DNA of 64,000 nucleotides from Eutypella sp. D-1 (taxonomy: Eukaryota; Ascomycota; Sordariomycetes; Xylariales; Diatrypaceae), in assembly GCA_023313575.1 (NCBI GenBank), contig JAJTTP010000013.1:1054001-1118000 (forward strand), given 5' to 3'. Of this stretch, positions 1 to 10,589 are shown piece after piece. The position numbers and the translations under genes were made by a program. The notes under the pieces are model-generated. The model had not been told where the DNA came from. It saw nothing but the letters and a program-made list of their open reading frames with translations, and made no database searches. Within the stretch, counting starts at the first letter, position 1. Every line of letters begins with the position of its first letter.

Positions 1-1760
1 TCTATTGCCGACCCGACCATCCGTAAGCGGGCAGCTCGCACCAACACGCCACCACGAGAGTTTCTTGAAGTCATCAAGTGCGTTTTTTTTTTTTTTTTGC
101 GACCATGTAGGCTAGCGGGAATGAGATGCGCGAGAATTCGAAATCAGGCCCAACGCCAGTAATTTCTGCCTTGTGTCAGGCTGGATGCATTTCCGGCTGC
201 ATTCCCTTTTGAAAGCAAATGGAAGGCTGCGAAATGCAGGTTCCAGGTTACCCTCCTAGGCAGGCCAGGTTGCCATTCAGGCAGGGTCGAATCATATGGA
301 AGAAGCCGGAGGCGAAGGAACTAACAGCGAAGCAAACTTGGCGGCAGGGCGGTTACGTAGAGGACGTGAGGGAAAAAAAGAGGGCGCACGAGATGACCCG
401 ACTCGCCGACCCGAGACAGGATTCGTTGCTTGGATGAATTTTGGGCACAAACTTTCGGGTTATATTTGTACTAGGCGGGCTGGTAGGTGAGGTTCTTCCA
501 TGTGAATCACCTAACTATTATGATAATATACTTATAGAAAAAGTACCAAAAACCAAGTCGATTGACAAGTTCAACTACCTAGTTACTTCTATGGAGTCAT
601 CGTGATGGCGTTTCATTGTCGGCTTTACCGGTGCGACCAAGGCTAGACCGACCGGCTTCTGCGGTGGTTTATTTATTTCATTACTATTAGTGCTCGTTTG
701 TATTGCTTACGATCGTCAGCTGCGGGGACCAAAAGGGGCCAGAGGAGGAGGGCTTGGATGTCTCTCTCCCCAGTCTTCTTGTTACGCCGGGCTCCTCATA
801 GCTACAGTAGGTAAGTATGTATGAAGTATTCCGTAGTAATATTCGGAGAGTGACCGCAGTAATTGCAGGAAACCGAAGCCAACCTAGTTAGGATGAGTAC
901 GGATTTTATAACTATTCTGCATCCGTGGACTCTCATTGATTCATTCTTAGTTGGTTCATACATATATCTAGGTTTTTTAAAACAAGTTGGTGCGATTCGA
1001 ACACGAAGAATGGCCCAGGCAAGCCCAGTTTTGCCGGTGTTGGCGGTTGGCAATTAATTGCCTAGATGAGTAGTAGTTTAAGGGACGGAAAATGATGATG
1101 AGACATTCATGGAACCCTGGGATGATTGATGGGTAATGTAAAAAAACTCATCACAGGTTGGCTTTGGGCTTGATGAGTACTTCGTACATCCAAGGTTCCA
1201 GGTTACGATAGCAAGTCAGATCCATGAATGTGGACATCTTGGACAAACCGCCTCAACCGCAAACGGAGTAAGTGGAATATCGTCAATTTACCTCCAGGAC
1301 TGCCCAGGCTGTTATAGAAGTACAAGTAGACTTAGACTTACCTGCATAGTGTAACTAAGTACCAGGGTACCTAACGTGAGATTCAAGGTTGAAAATCCAG
1401 GTACAAAGGATGCCATAGTAAGTTATACCCGTCAGTAAGTATCTCCATTAAAGCAGCTCCCGCGTTAGTCAGCAGTAAAGATGGGTACTCGAAGGTTGTG
1501 CCAGCCAAGGGGTTCTTTATGCAGATTTATGCAAGCCATTCCACCAATTAACACGTGATAAACGCGGTACTTGAGTAATGTATTATCTCAGCCCATTCCT
1601 AATTTGGAAAGGACCGAGGGATACAAAGTACAAAGGTACAGCGGACCAGAACTCAAACATTACGGCACCACTCTTTTTTTTCGCGAAGTAGGTAATAACC
1701 TTAGAGTAGAATCTTAACACCACCCAGCTCTACGCAGCCCATCTCCCCCAGCCCAGCCCA

Positions 1761-1761
<1 letters not shown>

Positions 1762-1788
<27 letters not shown>
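1762..1788. repeat. (AC)n dinucleotide microsatellite
   Basis: About 13 uninterrupted AC units. It lies in non-coding sequence; the antisense frame that reads it as Cys-Val repeats is an artefact. Confidence 0.9.
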
Positions 1789-1791
<3 letters not shown>

Positions 1792-1994
1792 GCCCATAAC
1801 CAAAAGCGAGCAACCATGAGCAATCCCGCCGCCGTTTATTGTGCACTGCTCCCAAAAATGAGGAAAATGAGACCAAAGCCCCAAACTTACCAAAGAAACC
1901 AACAAAATGGCAAACTTCCCGGTCTCCCCCCATAACAATAATCACTTTTCCCTTTCTTCATCATCCAAACCACCACCAACTGCATTATCGTAAC

Positions 1995-2056
1995 CATCAC
2001 CATCACCATCATCATCACCATCATCATCACCATCATCATCACCATCATCATCACCG
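1995..2056. repeat. CAT/CAC trinucleotide tract
   Basis: About 20 trinucleotides alternating CAT and CAC in the upstream region of the Ies4-like gene. One forward frame reads as poly-His and an antisense frame as poly-Met/Val; neither has other protein-like sequence, so this is treated as a microsatellite. Confidence 0.85.
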
Positions 2057-2599
2057 TCGCCCTACCTGCAAAAAAAGTCTTCATCGCACAGTTCACATCA
2101 CCACATCTAACTCACCATCACGCTTTACCCACTTCTACCCACTCCTATTATAATTACTCTCTCCCTATTGTCGAAGAAAAAAAATCGAAACCAAGTAGTC
2201 CAACCTGAGAAACAAGCACTACTTCAATCGTTACTTGCTACCACCACCACAACCGTCGACAATAGGTACTAACGCTGCCAACACAATCACCCAACAACCA
2301 TCACGCACGCAGCCAGCTTTACTTTCTATTTAATCGCTTTCTCTGCGCATCGCCAAACTCTAACTTGTACCATAAAACCATCCCTCTTGGCCGAATTTGG
2401 TAGATTCGGGAAATCTCTTACGCCTTCTGTGCTGTGATTCATTACTCGCACACAATTGATAAGGACTTTGGCCACATCACCATTGTCCAGCCTCGTCGCC
2501 TTTAGGCTTCCGTTTTCATTGGGCGAAGACTTTCGAAAATAAAGTCGCGATCTCGCCATCCATCACTTCTCGTCAAGACAACCAAAGGATTAGATCACG

Positions 2600-3595
2600 A
2601 TGCCTTCGACTGCCAAAACGGCTACTCCTTCAAAGGAGAAGGACCGACGAAAGTCCTCGGGGAAGGCCGCCGGTAACAGCAATGTCAATATCGTCACATT
2701 GCAGGTCACGCCAATTAAGCTACGCCGGATCATTGACCCCTCGTCCATCAAGGAGGAGTCGCCGGTAAAAGAGTCGCCCGATACGTCTGCGACGCTGCCC
2801 AACGAGCCTGCGGCAACCGCGTCGAATGGTGATAATGCTTCCGAGTCTAACGCTGGCACGCCTGTTCCTAATGGCACGCCGGCCCCCAACGGCACGCCGG
2901 CCCCCAACGGTACTCCGGCTCCCAACGGCACCCCTTCTCAGGTGCCTATGGGCCCGCCGACCGAGGCTCCTAAGAAGAAGGGTGTGAAGAGGAGCGCCGC
3001 TGCAGCGAACGGTGACCCTACTGCGAAGATCAGGGGCAAGCCGGGTCCCAAGAAGAAGCCTAGACTGTAAGTATACCTGTCTTGATCCCTCTATGTCCTC
3101 AACCTATTGAGCGTCCAGGGCTGCGGCTCTTTGGAAGCTACAAAAATATCTAAATCTAGTCACAATCGCATACTAACGGTGCCAAACAGGGAGGATGGCA
3201 GCATCGACCCAAATGGGCGTCAGAACGGCGGTGCCTACCACAAGCTGGGTCCGAAGGCCAACCAGGGCGCTATCAACGCCGGGCTGCGTGCACTCGACCG
3301 ATCAGGCACCCCCTGCCGTAAATGGTCCAAGGGCGGCTTCCGGCTCAAGACCTTCACCGGTGTCGTCTGGGAGATCCCGCGCTGGAGGGCGCCCCCGAAG
3401 CCCCAGCCTGAGGCCCCTACGGAGTCTTCGACCGCCGCTTCCGCCGACAGCAGCAACAAAGAGAACAATAACAAGGAGGGGAGCCAGATGAAGAGCGAAA
3501 ACAGTGCGAGCCACGCCGACGGTGAACAACCCAGCGTAGCCCCGAGCATGCATGCCAGCTCACCGGCTCCAATGCCTGTTACTGCCGCATCCTAG
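2600..3595 (+). CDS. ies4: INO80 chromatin-remodelling complex subunit Ies4-like protein
   Basis: Two exons, 2600-3066 and 3190-3595, with a 123-nt intron (GTAAGT donor, CAG acceptor); the product is about 290 aa. The second exon carries the conserved block I associate with fungal Ies4: the KLGPKANQGAINAGLRAL stretch, then a Cys-Arg-Lys-Trp segment and a GVVWEIPRW motif. Exon 1 is basic and low-complexity: Lys-rich, a four-fold APNGTP-type repeat at about residues 93-112, and a KPGPKKKPRL segment at the splice junction that could bind DNA or act as a nuclear signal. The C-terminus is a disordered Ser/Ala/Asn tail. In the family, Ies4 is a small INO80 subunit acting in chromatin and DNA-damage responses. 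The start is the first ATG of the frame after a C/T-rich leader. The family call rests on remembered motifs and was not searched. Confidence 0.78.
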
Positions 3596-5439
3596 CTCAT
3601 CGGTTCTTTGCAGTTGGACTGACCACCTCCTTTGTTTCTTTGCATTTGTCGGAGTGATATCTCAATGTACGGATTTGTCTTGCCGTCGGCTACGAAGCCG
3701 ACAGGTCCTTGAATGGAGTCTGACTGCTGGAGTGCGGAAAAGCATGGCGTTTGGGTTCAAATTATCTACAGGAGGGAAGGAGGGGCCGAGAGACACAGGA
3801 GAAACCTGTATAGGGGGAGGGAGCCCATGTTTCTGTTACAGGAAGCTGTTACGGGAAGCTCTCTCCCGAAAGTTGCGCATCTTTATAACTGGCGGTTACG
3901 GTAATCAGGGTTTCGGACCATCATTGCACAACAACGAGGAAGGGGGGGCTTAGATGGCAGATCAACAATTGAACTGACTGCATCGGGACGGCGTTTACGG
4001 GGGTTCCCCCGTCCATTGCACGGGATGAATTGTACATTAGAGGAGGAGGGTCATTTGTTGCGCTTTGCGATTATAATACAGGCCAGGCCTATGCGCTGTC
4101 GTTCTAAGCGATCGAATATGTTATGTCTTTCCCCCACCCGTCTTTGATCGCTGTGCTACGAGGGTTCGTGCATGCGCATATCCTATCGCGTTTCATCTTC
4201 ATAATACCGAGAGCTATCTGATCTTTCTTTTTCTCTCGATGCATCTGAGACAAACCTCTGTGCCGCCTTTGTTGTCACTTGCGGCATTGACTCCTCTATT
4301 CCTAGCCTACTACGCATTTATGACCTCGCTCCCTAGATAGATAGATATACGATCCCGGGCGAGGCAGGCCGCTATACTATGCACAGCTTGTGCCATAAAT
4401 GTCAATTAAGCCACAGACTCCTAGAGTATGTATAGGCGTTTTTGTGAAAAACTTTCTTCATAGAAGGGGGGGGCCCCGGCGGTGCCGGCTGGGGAAGTTT
4501 GATGATCCTAGCCAGTCTTCCCTCCCGAACTTTTTATTGTCCACACTTACATTAGGTAGGTAGTTATCAACTAACTTAACTTTACCCTCCCCCCATTTTT
4601 GCGGAGGTAGGAATGCGTACATACATAGGCAGGTAAGTAATAAGGGCCAGTCAAAGTTATTTATTAGTATGTATGTACCTAAGTATGTATGTATGTAGCG
4701 TGCGCGGTGGTGACGATGATGGGGCCAACGGGGCATGAGGCGTGGGCGTCCTGCAGCAGCAGCATGGGCTTCTCTTCCTAGGTATGTATGCTATGCGCCC
4801 CATACCTAATGGACCAACCGGACCCGGTCGCCCCCTGCCCAGGCTGGGCTGGCTGACTGACTTGATTGCCTGTTTAGTCTAGGTACTTAGTTGGGGCCCT
4901 TTTTACCTAAGTGCTCGACCTCAACTTTGCCTACGTAAACTCCGAGGGCTGGCGGATTTGTATGCGTGAGGGTTAAATGCATTTTTTTTGCCGTAGGTCA
5001 TTTTTTGCCGTAGGTAAGTAAGAATGTAAAGGTTATGGTGGTGATGATAACGATGACGATGACGATAATGTACGTATGAAATCTATGTAGAAGTATGGCT
5101 TCCAACCGGGAGGTATGAGCCGAAGTATATTCTATGTATATTATGAAGTATGTACAGTTACCTGGTAATTATTACTTGTATGGATTATACCTAGGAAATG
5201 CATACAACATCTTTTTTACCCGCCCACATTCTATCGATCCCCCTTACCCCTACGGCCATGGCTTAGGGATCAAACCGTGCCCTCTGATTGACTAGAAAAA
5301 AAGAAAAGGGCGCTAAAATGCGGTACACTTTACTATACTAGCATATATCAGTCCAACAACCTTGGCCAGCTGATAGTCCAGTAGGAGCGCAAGCTAGGCA
5401 AGGCAGTTCATGTCGTTGTTCTCGTCCCCCATCCCGACC
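3596..5439. other. Intergenic region
   Basis: No gene recognised. The first few hundred bases are probably the 3' UTR of the Ies4-like gene. Beyond about 4.5 kb the DNA is rich in GTATGTATGT-type tracts and ACCTAGGT-like motifs, with ATG/ATA repeats near 5040-5070. Confidence 0.5.
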
Positions 5440-6213
5440 TTACATCTCAGCGTCCTCCTCATCCTCGTCTCCATCCCCATTGTTGCTGTCCCCTTCGTTC
5501 TCTCGCTGCCCTCCTCACCGTTGCCCTGCTCCTCCGCCTCCTTCTGCGCGAGTTCGAGATCCCCTTTTTAGGAGGCGTATAACGAGGACACGCTCTGCCT
5601 TCGTCATGGCCCGCCATTGGGCTTCTAAGTCGCTGGGCGGAGCGGCCCACTCGGCCTCGAGAGCGGCGAGAGCAGCGGGGGTGCCGGGGGGGGGGGGGGG
5701 GGGGGCACGCGGACGACGGGGGCGACGGGGACGAGACGCGGGGCTTTCCATTCCTTTCAAATTAGATACGCAGGTCTAACTAAAATACGCATATACTACT
5801 TCATCGTCGCCGAGGGCAGGGCAATTCGTTTTTAAATACTGACGGAAACACTGCACCCCGCCGCCGCTGTTATACAGGTAGCCGGCGCACTTCTCCCCCT
5901 CCTCCCCAACACAGACGTCCCACAGGTTTCGGCCCAGCCAGCAGCGCTCGCACGGCTGCTGCTGGCGCTCGGGGCTAGAGACTTGCAGCAGGGCGGCCCG
6001 GAGGATCGATCATATTCTTGGACGAATTCTTCTCCGGGAGGTTAGAACCTCATGCTTCTCTTCCGGGAACTCGCCCACTTGGTACTTGAGGGCTCTCTGC
6101 GCTGGAAGGTCCAGAAGGCGGGCTATGGAGGGCGTGGTCGGCACCCTCGTACCATAGAGCTCACGGACGGCTTTATACGTTGCTTTGATCACTTCCCAGG
6201 CCGTCTTGGGGGG
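5440..6213 (-). pseudogene. Decayed gene with a DUF3716-like cysteine cluster
   Basis: On the minus strand one frame from 6213 down to 5515 is protein-like but broken by TGA at 6010-6012 and TAG at 5776-5778. Between these stops lies a Cys cluster (PCERCW, then CVGEEGEKCAGYLYNSGG, then a final Cys-Phe-Arg), which resembles the Cys-rich DUF3716 region of fungal proteins of unknown function. Below 5600 the frame appears to shift twice; the last segment is strongly acidic (Asp/Glu-rich, ending DEDEEDAEM) and stops at TAA 5440-5442. Both internal stops could come from single C-to-T changes (CGA to TGA, CAG to TAG). A 20-G homopolymer at 5686-5705 lies inside. An upstream exon may end at a GTATAA donor at 6290, with a CTAAC-rich branch region and TAG acceptor before 6213, but the phase does not fit cleanly. 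A live gene with unrecognised introns or assembly errors is the alternative. Confidence 0.45.
5686..5705. repeat. 20-base G homopolymer
   Basis: An uninterrupted run of 20 G on the plus strand (proline codons on the minus strand) inside the decayed DUF3716-like gene. Runs this long are prone to length error in sequencing and could themselves cause one apparent frameshift. Confidence 0.85.
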
Positions 6214-7720
6214 CTACATATGGGCAGTTAGTTAGTTACTTGGGCCGAAATATACTTGTAGTCTGGCCGCAGGTCGGTTGGTCATTATACCTGTGGGCTC
6301 AGGGACGGTGCTCTTCTCCTGTTGTAGAAGGGCAGGGCTAGCCGGGTCGGGAGACGGTGGTGTGGGAGAGAGGGGGTCCGATAACATCACAAATGGCGGG
6401 GTAGGCCTTACTCCGGTTAAGTCGGTATATATAGCCACGACTCCATTCCATGAGCCTCAGGCATGACCTACCTAGGTAGGTAGGATATATCATTATATGT
6501 GTCTCAGTCAACATCTGCTTCCTGGGTAGGCAAGCAGGTAAGCAAGCAAGTCGAGAGCGTCGGGTGGCTGGAAGCAAAGTCCGATACGCCCTCATTTCTT
6601 TTCCTTTTTTCCTACGACAAGTCACATCATACACACACATAAAAGAAAATACCTACATAGCCTGCATACCTAGGTAGGTAGGTATATAGTGTATGTATGC
6701 CGGGTAGATCAATCGATGCCACTCAGCCGCCTCTATATTATCTTACAGCTTATCCCATGCGATATTGTGTTATTGGAATGCTTGGTATATGCATATGTAC
6801 GGACCTCCAACTGCTTTGACCCAATCAGGTGTTCGAGATTCCCTCCCATTTACAGCCCAGATCACATCACACTAGACCGTTTAGGTACATATATCGGAGG
6901 CTATTAAGGTAATTTTAAGGTATACTTGCATAAGGGGGACAGGGACAGGCAGGCGACATCCGTCACAAAGTAATCTACCTAGATAGTACTTAGTAGGTGA
7001 TAGTTACACCTAAGCCTCGGACTATTCCAATAGGGTTACCTTGACATACTTAGGTACGTCTAGGTAGGTATGTAGCAATCCATAGCAATCCATACCGTGG
7101 ACCTCTTCGTACATCCACTCCATACCATCCATACAGGTAGCATACAACCTTATCTCTCCTCTACCTTTACTAAGTAACTACAACTCAACATTCAACAACA
7201 CCCGTGGGACTTACTTAGACAACAACTTGCACTCACTCACTCACTTTATTCCCGATTTACTCAAACTCTATAACTCATCTTTTTTATTCCCGTACTCACC
7301 TGGCCATCTTCTTTTACCTACATAACTACATAACTACATAGTAACTTCTTAACAGTTAAACTTATAACGTGACTTATCTCCCCTGGTACTAATTTACCTA
7401 CCTACATAATCGGTACCTGGGTAGGAAAGATATAGGTATCTTTCCCGAGGTCGTTACTCAACATCAAGAACGTCAAGAACATCAAGGAAGGGACATTGAT
7501 ATATTGATATCCTTTCGAGGCAGTCGACGCCACTCGTATCACTCAGCACTCGTCATCGCCACTCGAATGTCGGTCCCTCCTTTCTCTTAACTACCAGGTA
7601 TTCTTTTTTTTAAGTCCACAATACCTACGTACATACCTAGGTAGTTAGCAGGTAGCTCGAGGAGGTCCACCACCACGCGAGTATTCATTCCAAGCCTCCA
7701 AGGTTCACCTAGACCCTGAC
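6214..7720. other. Intergenic region and GID1 upstream region
   Basis: It holds a possible upstream exon of the decayed gene (about 6291-6438, minus strand, proline/serine-rich), then clustered ACCTAGGTAGGT palindromes at about 6467-6485, 6667-6685, 7050-7072 and 7631-7646. A long C/T- and AC-rich leader precedes the GID1 start codon at 7721. No other gene is supported. Confidence 0.5.
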
Positions 7721-10385
7721 ATGTCGAATCCTTTTCAACATATCCCCTCCGGTTACTCGCAAGATGGTACCCCCGGTAGCTTCCTACCTCGTATCAGATC
7801 CTCCTACGCCTCAACTATGAGTGGCTCTTCCTCGACGACATCACACCCACAACATCCACAACAACATCCACAGCACCCGCAACACCCGCAACATCCTCAA
7901 CACCCCCACCCACCCTTCAATCCTCTTAGTCACATTCTCAACCCTCCTCCCTCCGAGTCCATCTCGGGCCTTTACAACTCACGACCTACATCCCAGATCT
8001 CCAGCATGGATAACGAACGAAACCTGAACCCCTCCGGTCAGACCCCGGCCACCGGACAACGCCCAGCTCTCCGAAGTCTGGCTTTCTCGAGGGCATTCGA
8101 CATGTTTATGGATAATGATAGGATACCCAGTCGCTGGACGAACCACCAAAAGAATAATCCTTACTTCGTACCGTTATACCTACAAGGGTCAACTTACGGG
8201 CTGCGGCTCGAGGAGGCAAGAAAGTCACATGATGAGCAAAAGGAAGTGCCACAACAACAGCCCGCCGCAAGTAACGGACAGACATCCCAGGCTCCGAGCC
8301 CGAGCCCCCTACGCAACCAATCCTCCGCATCTCACCTCGGAATGAAATTCGACGTTATCGAACGCGCACCGCCCTTCGAAGAGGAGGATACTGTGGCCCC
8401 GCTGCCATCCCGGTTGAACAAGGAGGACAAGTACGGAGGTTTGGAAGTGTTTGGTGACGGTCAAGAGATTAAATCTACGCCGAGGAGTATGAGGGAGCAT
8501 GATTACGAAATCTCATCCATTCGAGCCGATCATCCTATTCCACCCCAGGTCGGCTTATATTATTACGAGGTCCACATGCTTCCGGACGCGAACGCGCTTA
8601 CTAGGCGGCGAGATGAGTAAGTCGCACCATATCGGGTTGGATGGAGTAGCGGGCTATGTGATATCGTGGGTTATGCCCATGCTGACTGCTAATTCGTCAT
8701 ATAGAGCTGCGGCTGTGTGTATCGGACTTTCGTCGCAGAATGCCTCGTTATCCCGACCCCCAGGCTGGGAAAACGAGTCTTACGGCTACCATGGCGACGA
8801 TGGTGACATATACAGTCAGCAAAGCAGCGGGAAATCCTACGGCCCGTCGTTCGGTGCCCCGGATGTGGTTGGCTGCGGGGTTAACTTCCACACAAAAACC
8901 ATATTCTTCACCCGAAACGGGAAATACCTAAGTACGCATTCGGGCCCCCGCGCATCCACGTCTTGCAGTTTCGCTCTAACTGCTGTTTATCTTGATAGAT
9001 ACGGCCGTCCGTGATTTCAAAGGAAAGCTTTACCCTACGATCGGCGTGAAGAAGTCCGGAGAGCATATCAGAGTGAATTTCGGACAGACCGATTTTGTAT
9101 TTGATATCCGCACTATGATGGAGGCAAGTGGGGATCACTCTTCCGTGAAATGCCCCACGTTCACTAACCACTATACGGTACAGGGCGAGACATCCATTGT
9201 CCAGGGGGCGATCTCAGAAACTAGGTAAGACCCAGCATCAATCTTGGGTTTCTTGCTCGAGTCTAATGATTGTAGCATTGAGCGACTCGTTTCGCCTCAA
9301 CTAGATGAGACAGCACTTATCCAAAAACTAGTAAGTCTTGTAGCTTGCCAACGAACTGTAACAAATTTCTCATCATAATGTCTAGGTTTTACAATTCCTA
9401 CAGCATGACGGTTATGTTGAGACGGCTCGCGCCTTCGCCGAGGAGCTGCAGGCCGAGAAGCAAGCGCTCAATGTGGACCCGAGCGTTCCCGTCGAAACCA
9501 TCAACATTAAGGATGACGAGGACGCCCACCAACGTCAACGTTCGTATGGTCCTAGTGTTAAACCCTGTGGCGATCGCTAACGTCGAAACAGGTATCCGGC
9601 GGGCCATATTGGAGGGAGACATTGATAAGGCATTGAAACTCACCAACACGTTCTACCCGCACGTATTGAAGGAGAACCACGACGTTTATTTTCGGCTGAG
9701 GTGCCGGAAATTCATCGAGATGGTGCGCAAGGGTGCTGAGCTAAACCAGGGCGCTTCTCGGAGGAGCAATGGCCATTCTTCCGACGACGACGTAACTAAC
9801 GAGATGGACGTCGACGAGAATGGTGAGAACGGCGAGAGTGGCGAGAACGGGTACGCAGACCGTATGGAGACCGAGGATGGTGGTTTAGGTCCGGACTCGG
9901 CAGTATCAAACCAGGATAACCTGCTGCTGGAGACGATTCAGTATGGGCAGCAGCTACAGGTCGAGTTCAAGGATGACCGGCGGAAGGAAATCGCCAAGTC
10001 CCTCCAAGACGTCTTTGCGCTGCTAGCGTACTCGAATCCCCTCGAAGTCAAGGAAGTAAGCCACCTACTAGATCGCAAGGGCAGAGTGGCCGTGGCAGAG
10101 GAGCTCAATTCGGCCATCCTTGGTAAGCCTTTTCTCTACAACCTTCCCCCGCCCCTCCCTATATATATATATATATATATCATGTGCGCCACACCAGTAG
10201 CTAACGGGAGCTTTTTTCGTAAACCAAAAGCGTCGCTAGGCAGGTCATCGCGGTCGGCGCTGGAGAACGTGTACGGGCAGACGAGCGTGCTGCTCGACTA
10301 CCTGCGCGAGGGCGGCGGGCCGGGCTGTTTCGTCTCGGTCCAATCCCTCATCGACGAGATACCTAACAAGTTGCAACCTATGTAG
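7721..10385 (+). CDS. gid1: Gid1/Vid30 (RanBPM-type) subunit of the GID/CTLH ubiquitin ligase
   Basis: Seven exons by eye: 7721-8616, 8705-8931, 8999-9224, 9276-9330, 9386-9539, 9592-10122 and 10231-10385, giving about 747 aa in continuous frame. Order of parts: a disordered, His/Pro/Gln-rich N-terminus (about residues 30-75); a SPRY domain (about 235-440, with YYYEV, GWENESYGYHGDDG and the GKLYPTIGVKK block); a LisH segment (about 450-490, HDGYVETARAFAEE); a CTLH region (from about 520, RRAILEGDIDKAL); an acidic Asn/Gly linker; and a CRA region ending near LLDYLREGGGPG. In yeast this subunit scaffolds the GID E3 ligase that degrades gluconeogenic enzymes when glucose returns. The exon 5 donor (GTTCGT) is weak and was chosen because it keeps the QRQRIRRAILEG frame. 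The frame remains coding-like after the TAG (see the next entry). Confidence 0.88.
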
Positions 10386-10589
10386 TACACTTGGGGGCAA
10401 CAACACGCCGACCGGGAATCGCCGATCGACCCTGCATTGGAGCGGGAGCGGGAACAGAGGCAGGGACAGGAGCAGGAGGTGCAGCTCGAGGTAGAGACCC
10501 CGTTAGGCCTCGACAGGTCCGGCGCCGTGAACCGGTCTCTGGATACCCCGGAGCCTTCACTAGCCCCGCAAATGGACGTGGACGAGTAG
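10386..10589 (+). other. In-frame coding-like extension beyond the GID1 stop codon
   Basis: After TAG at 10383-10385 the same frame stays open for 67 codons and closes with TAG TAG TAA from 10587. It reads as plausible fungal low-complexity protein (Glu/Gln/Arg-rich, then Pro/Leu, ending PQMDVDE). A CAG-to-TAG change, a sequencing error, stop-codon readthrough, or an unseen intron around the stop would each bring it into the protein. It is recorded separately because the sequence alone cannot decide. Confidence 0.4.

Larger units (their letters stand above)
1..2599. other. Intergenic region upstream of the Ies4-like gene
   Basis: No convincing gene is visible: open frames here are short and have no recognisable domain. 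The stretch holds a T-run near 85-98, an (AC)n microsatellite at 1762-1788, a CAT/CAC-rich tract around 1995-2056, and a C/T-rich leader approaching the start codon at 2600, as is common in fungal promoters and 5' UTRs. Confidence 0.6.

Noticed and set aside
985..1010. Reverse-strand GTTCGAATC resembling a B box
   Set aside because: No matching acceptor stem or anticodon arm on that strand.
1839..2153. A poly-His open frame
   Set aside because: It is produced by the CAT/CAC microsatellite and has no other protein-like content.
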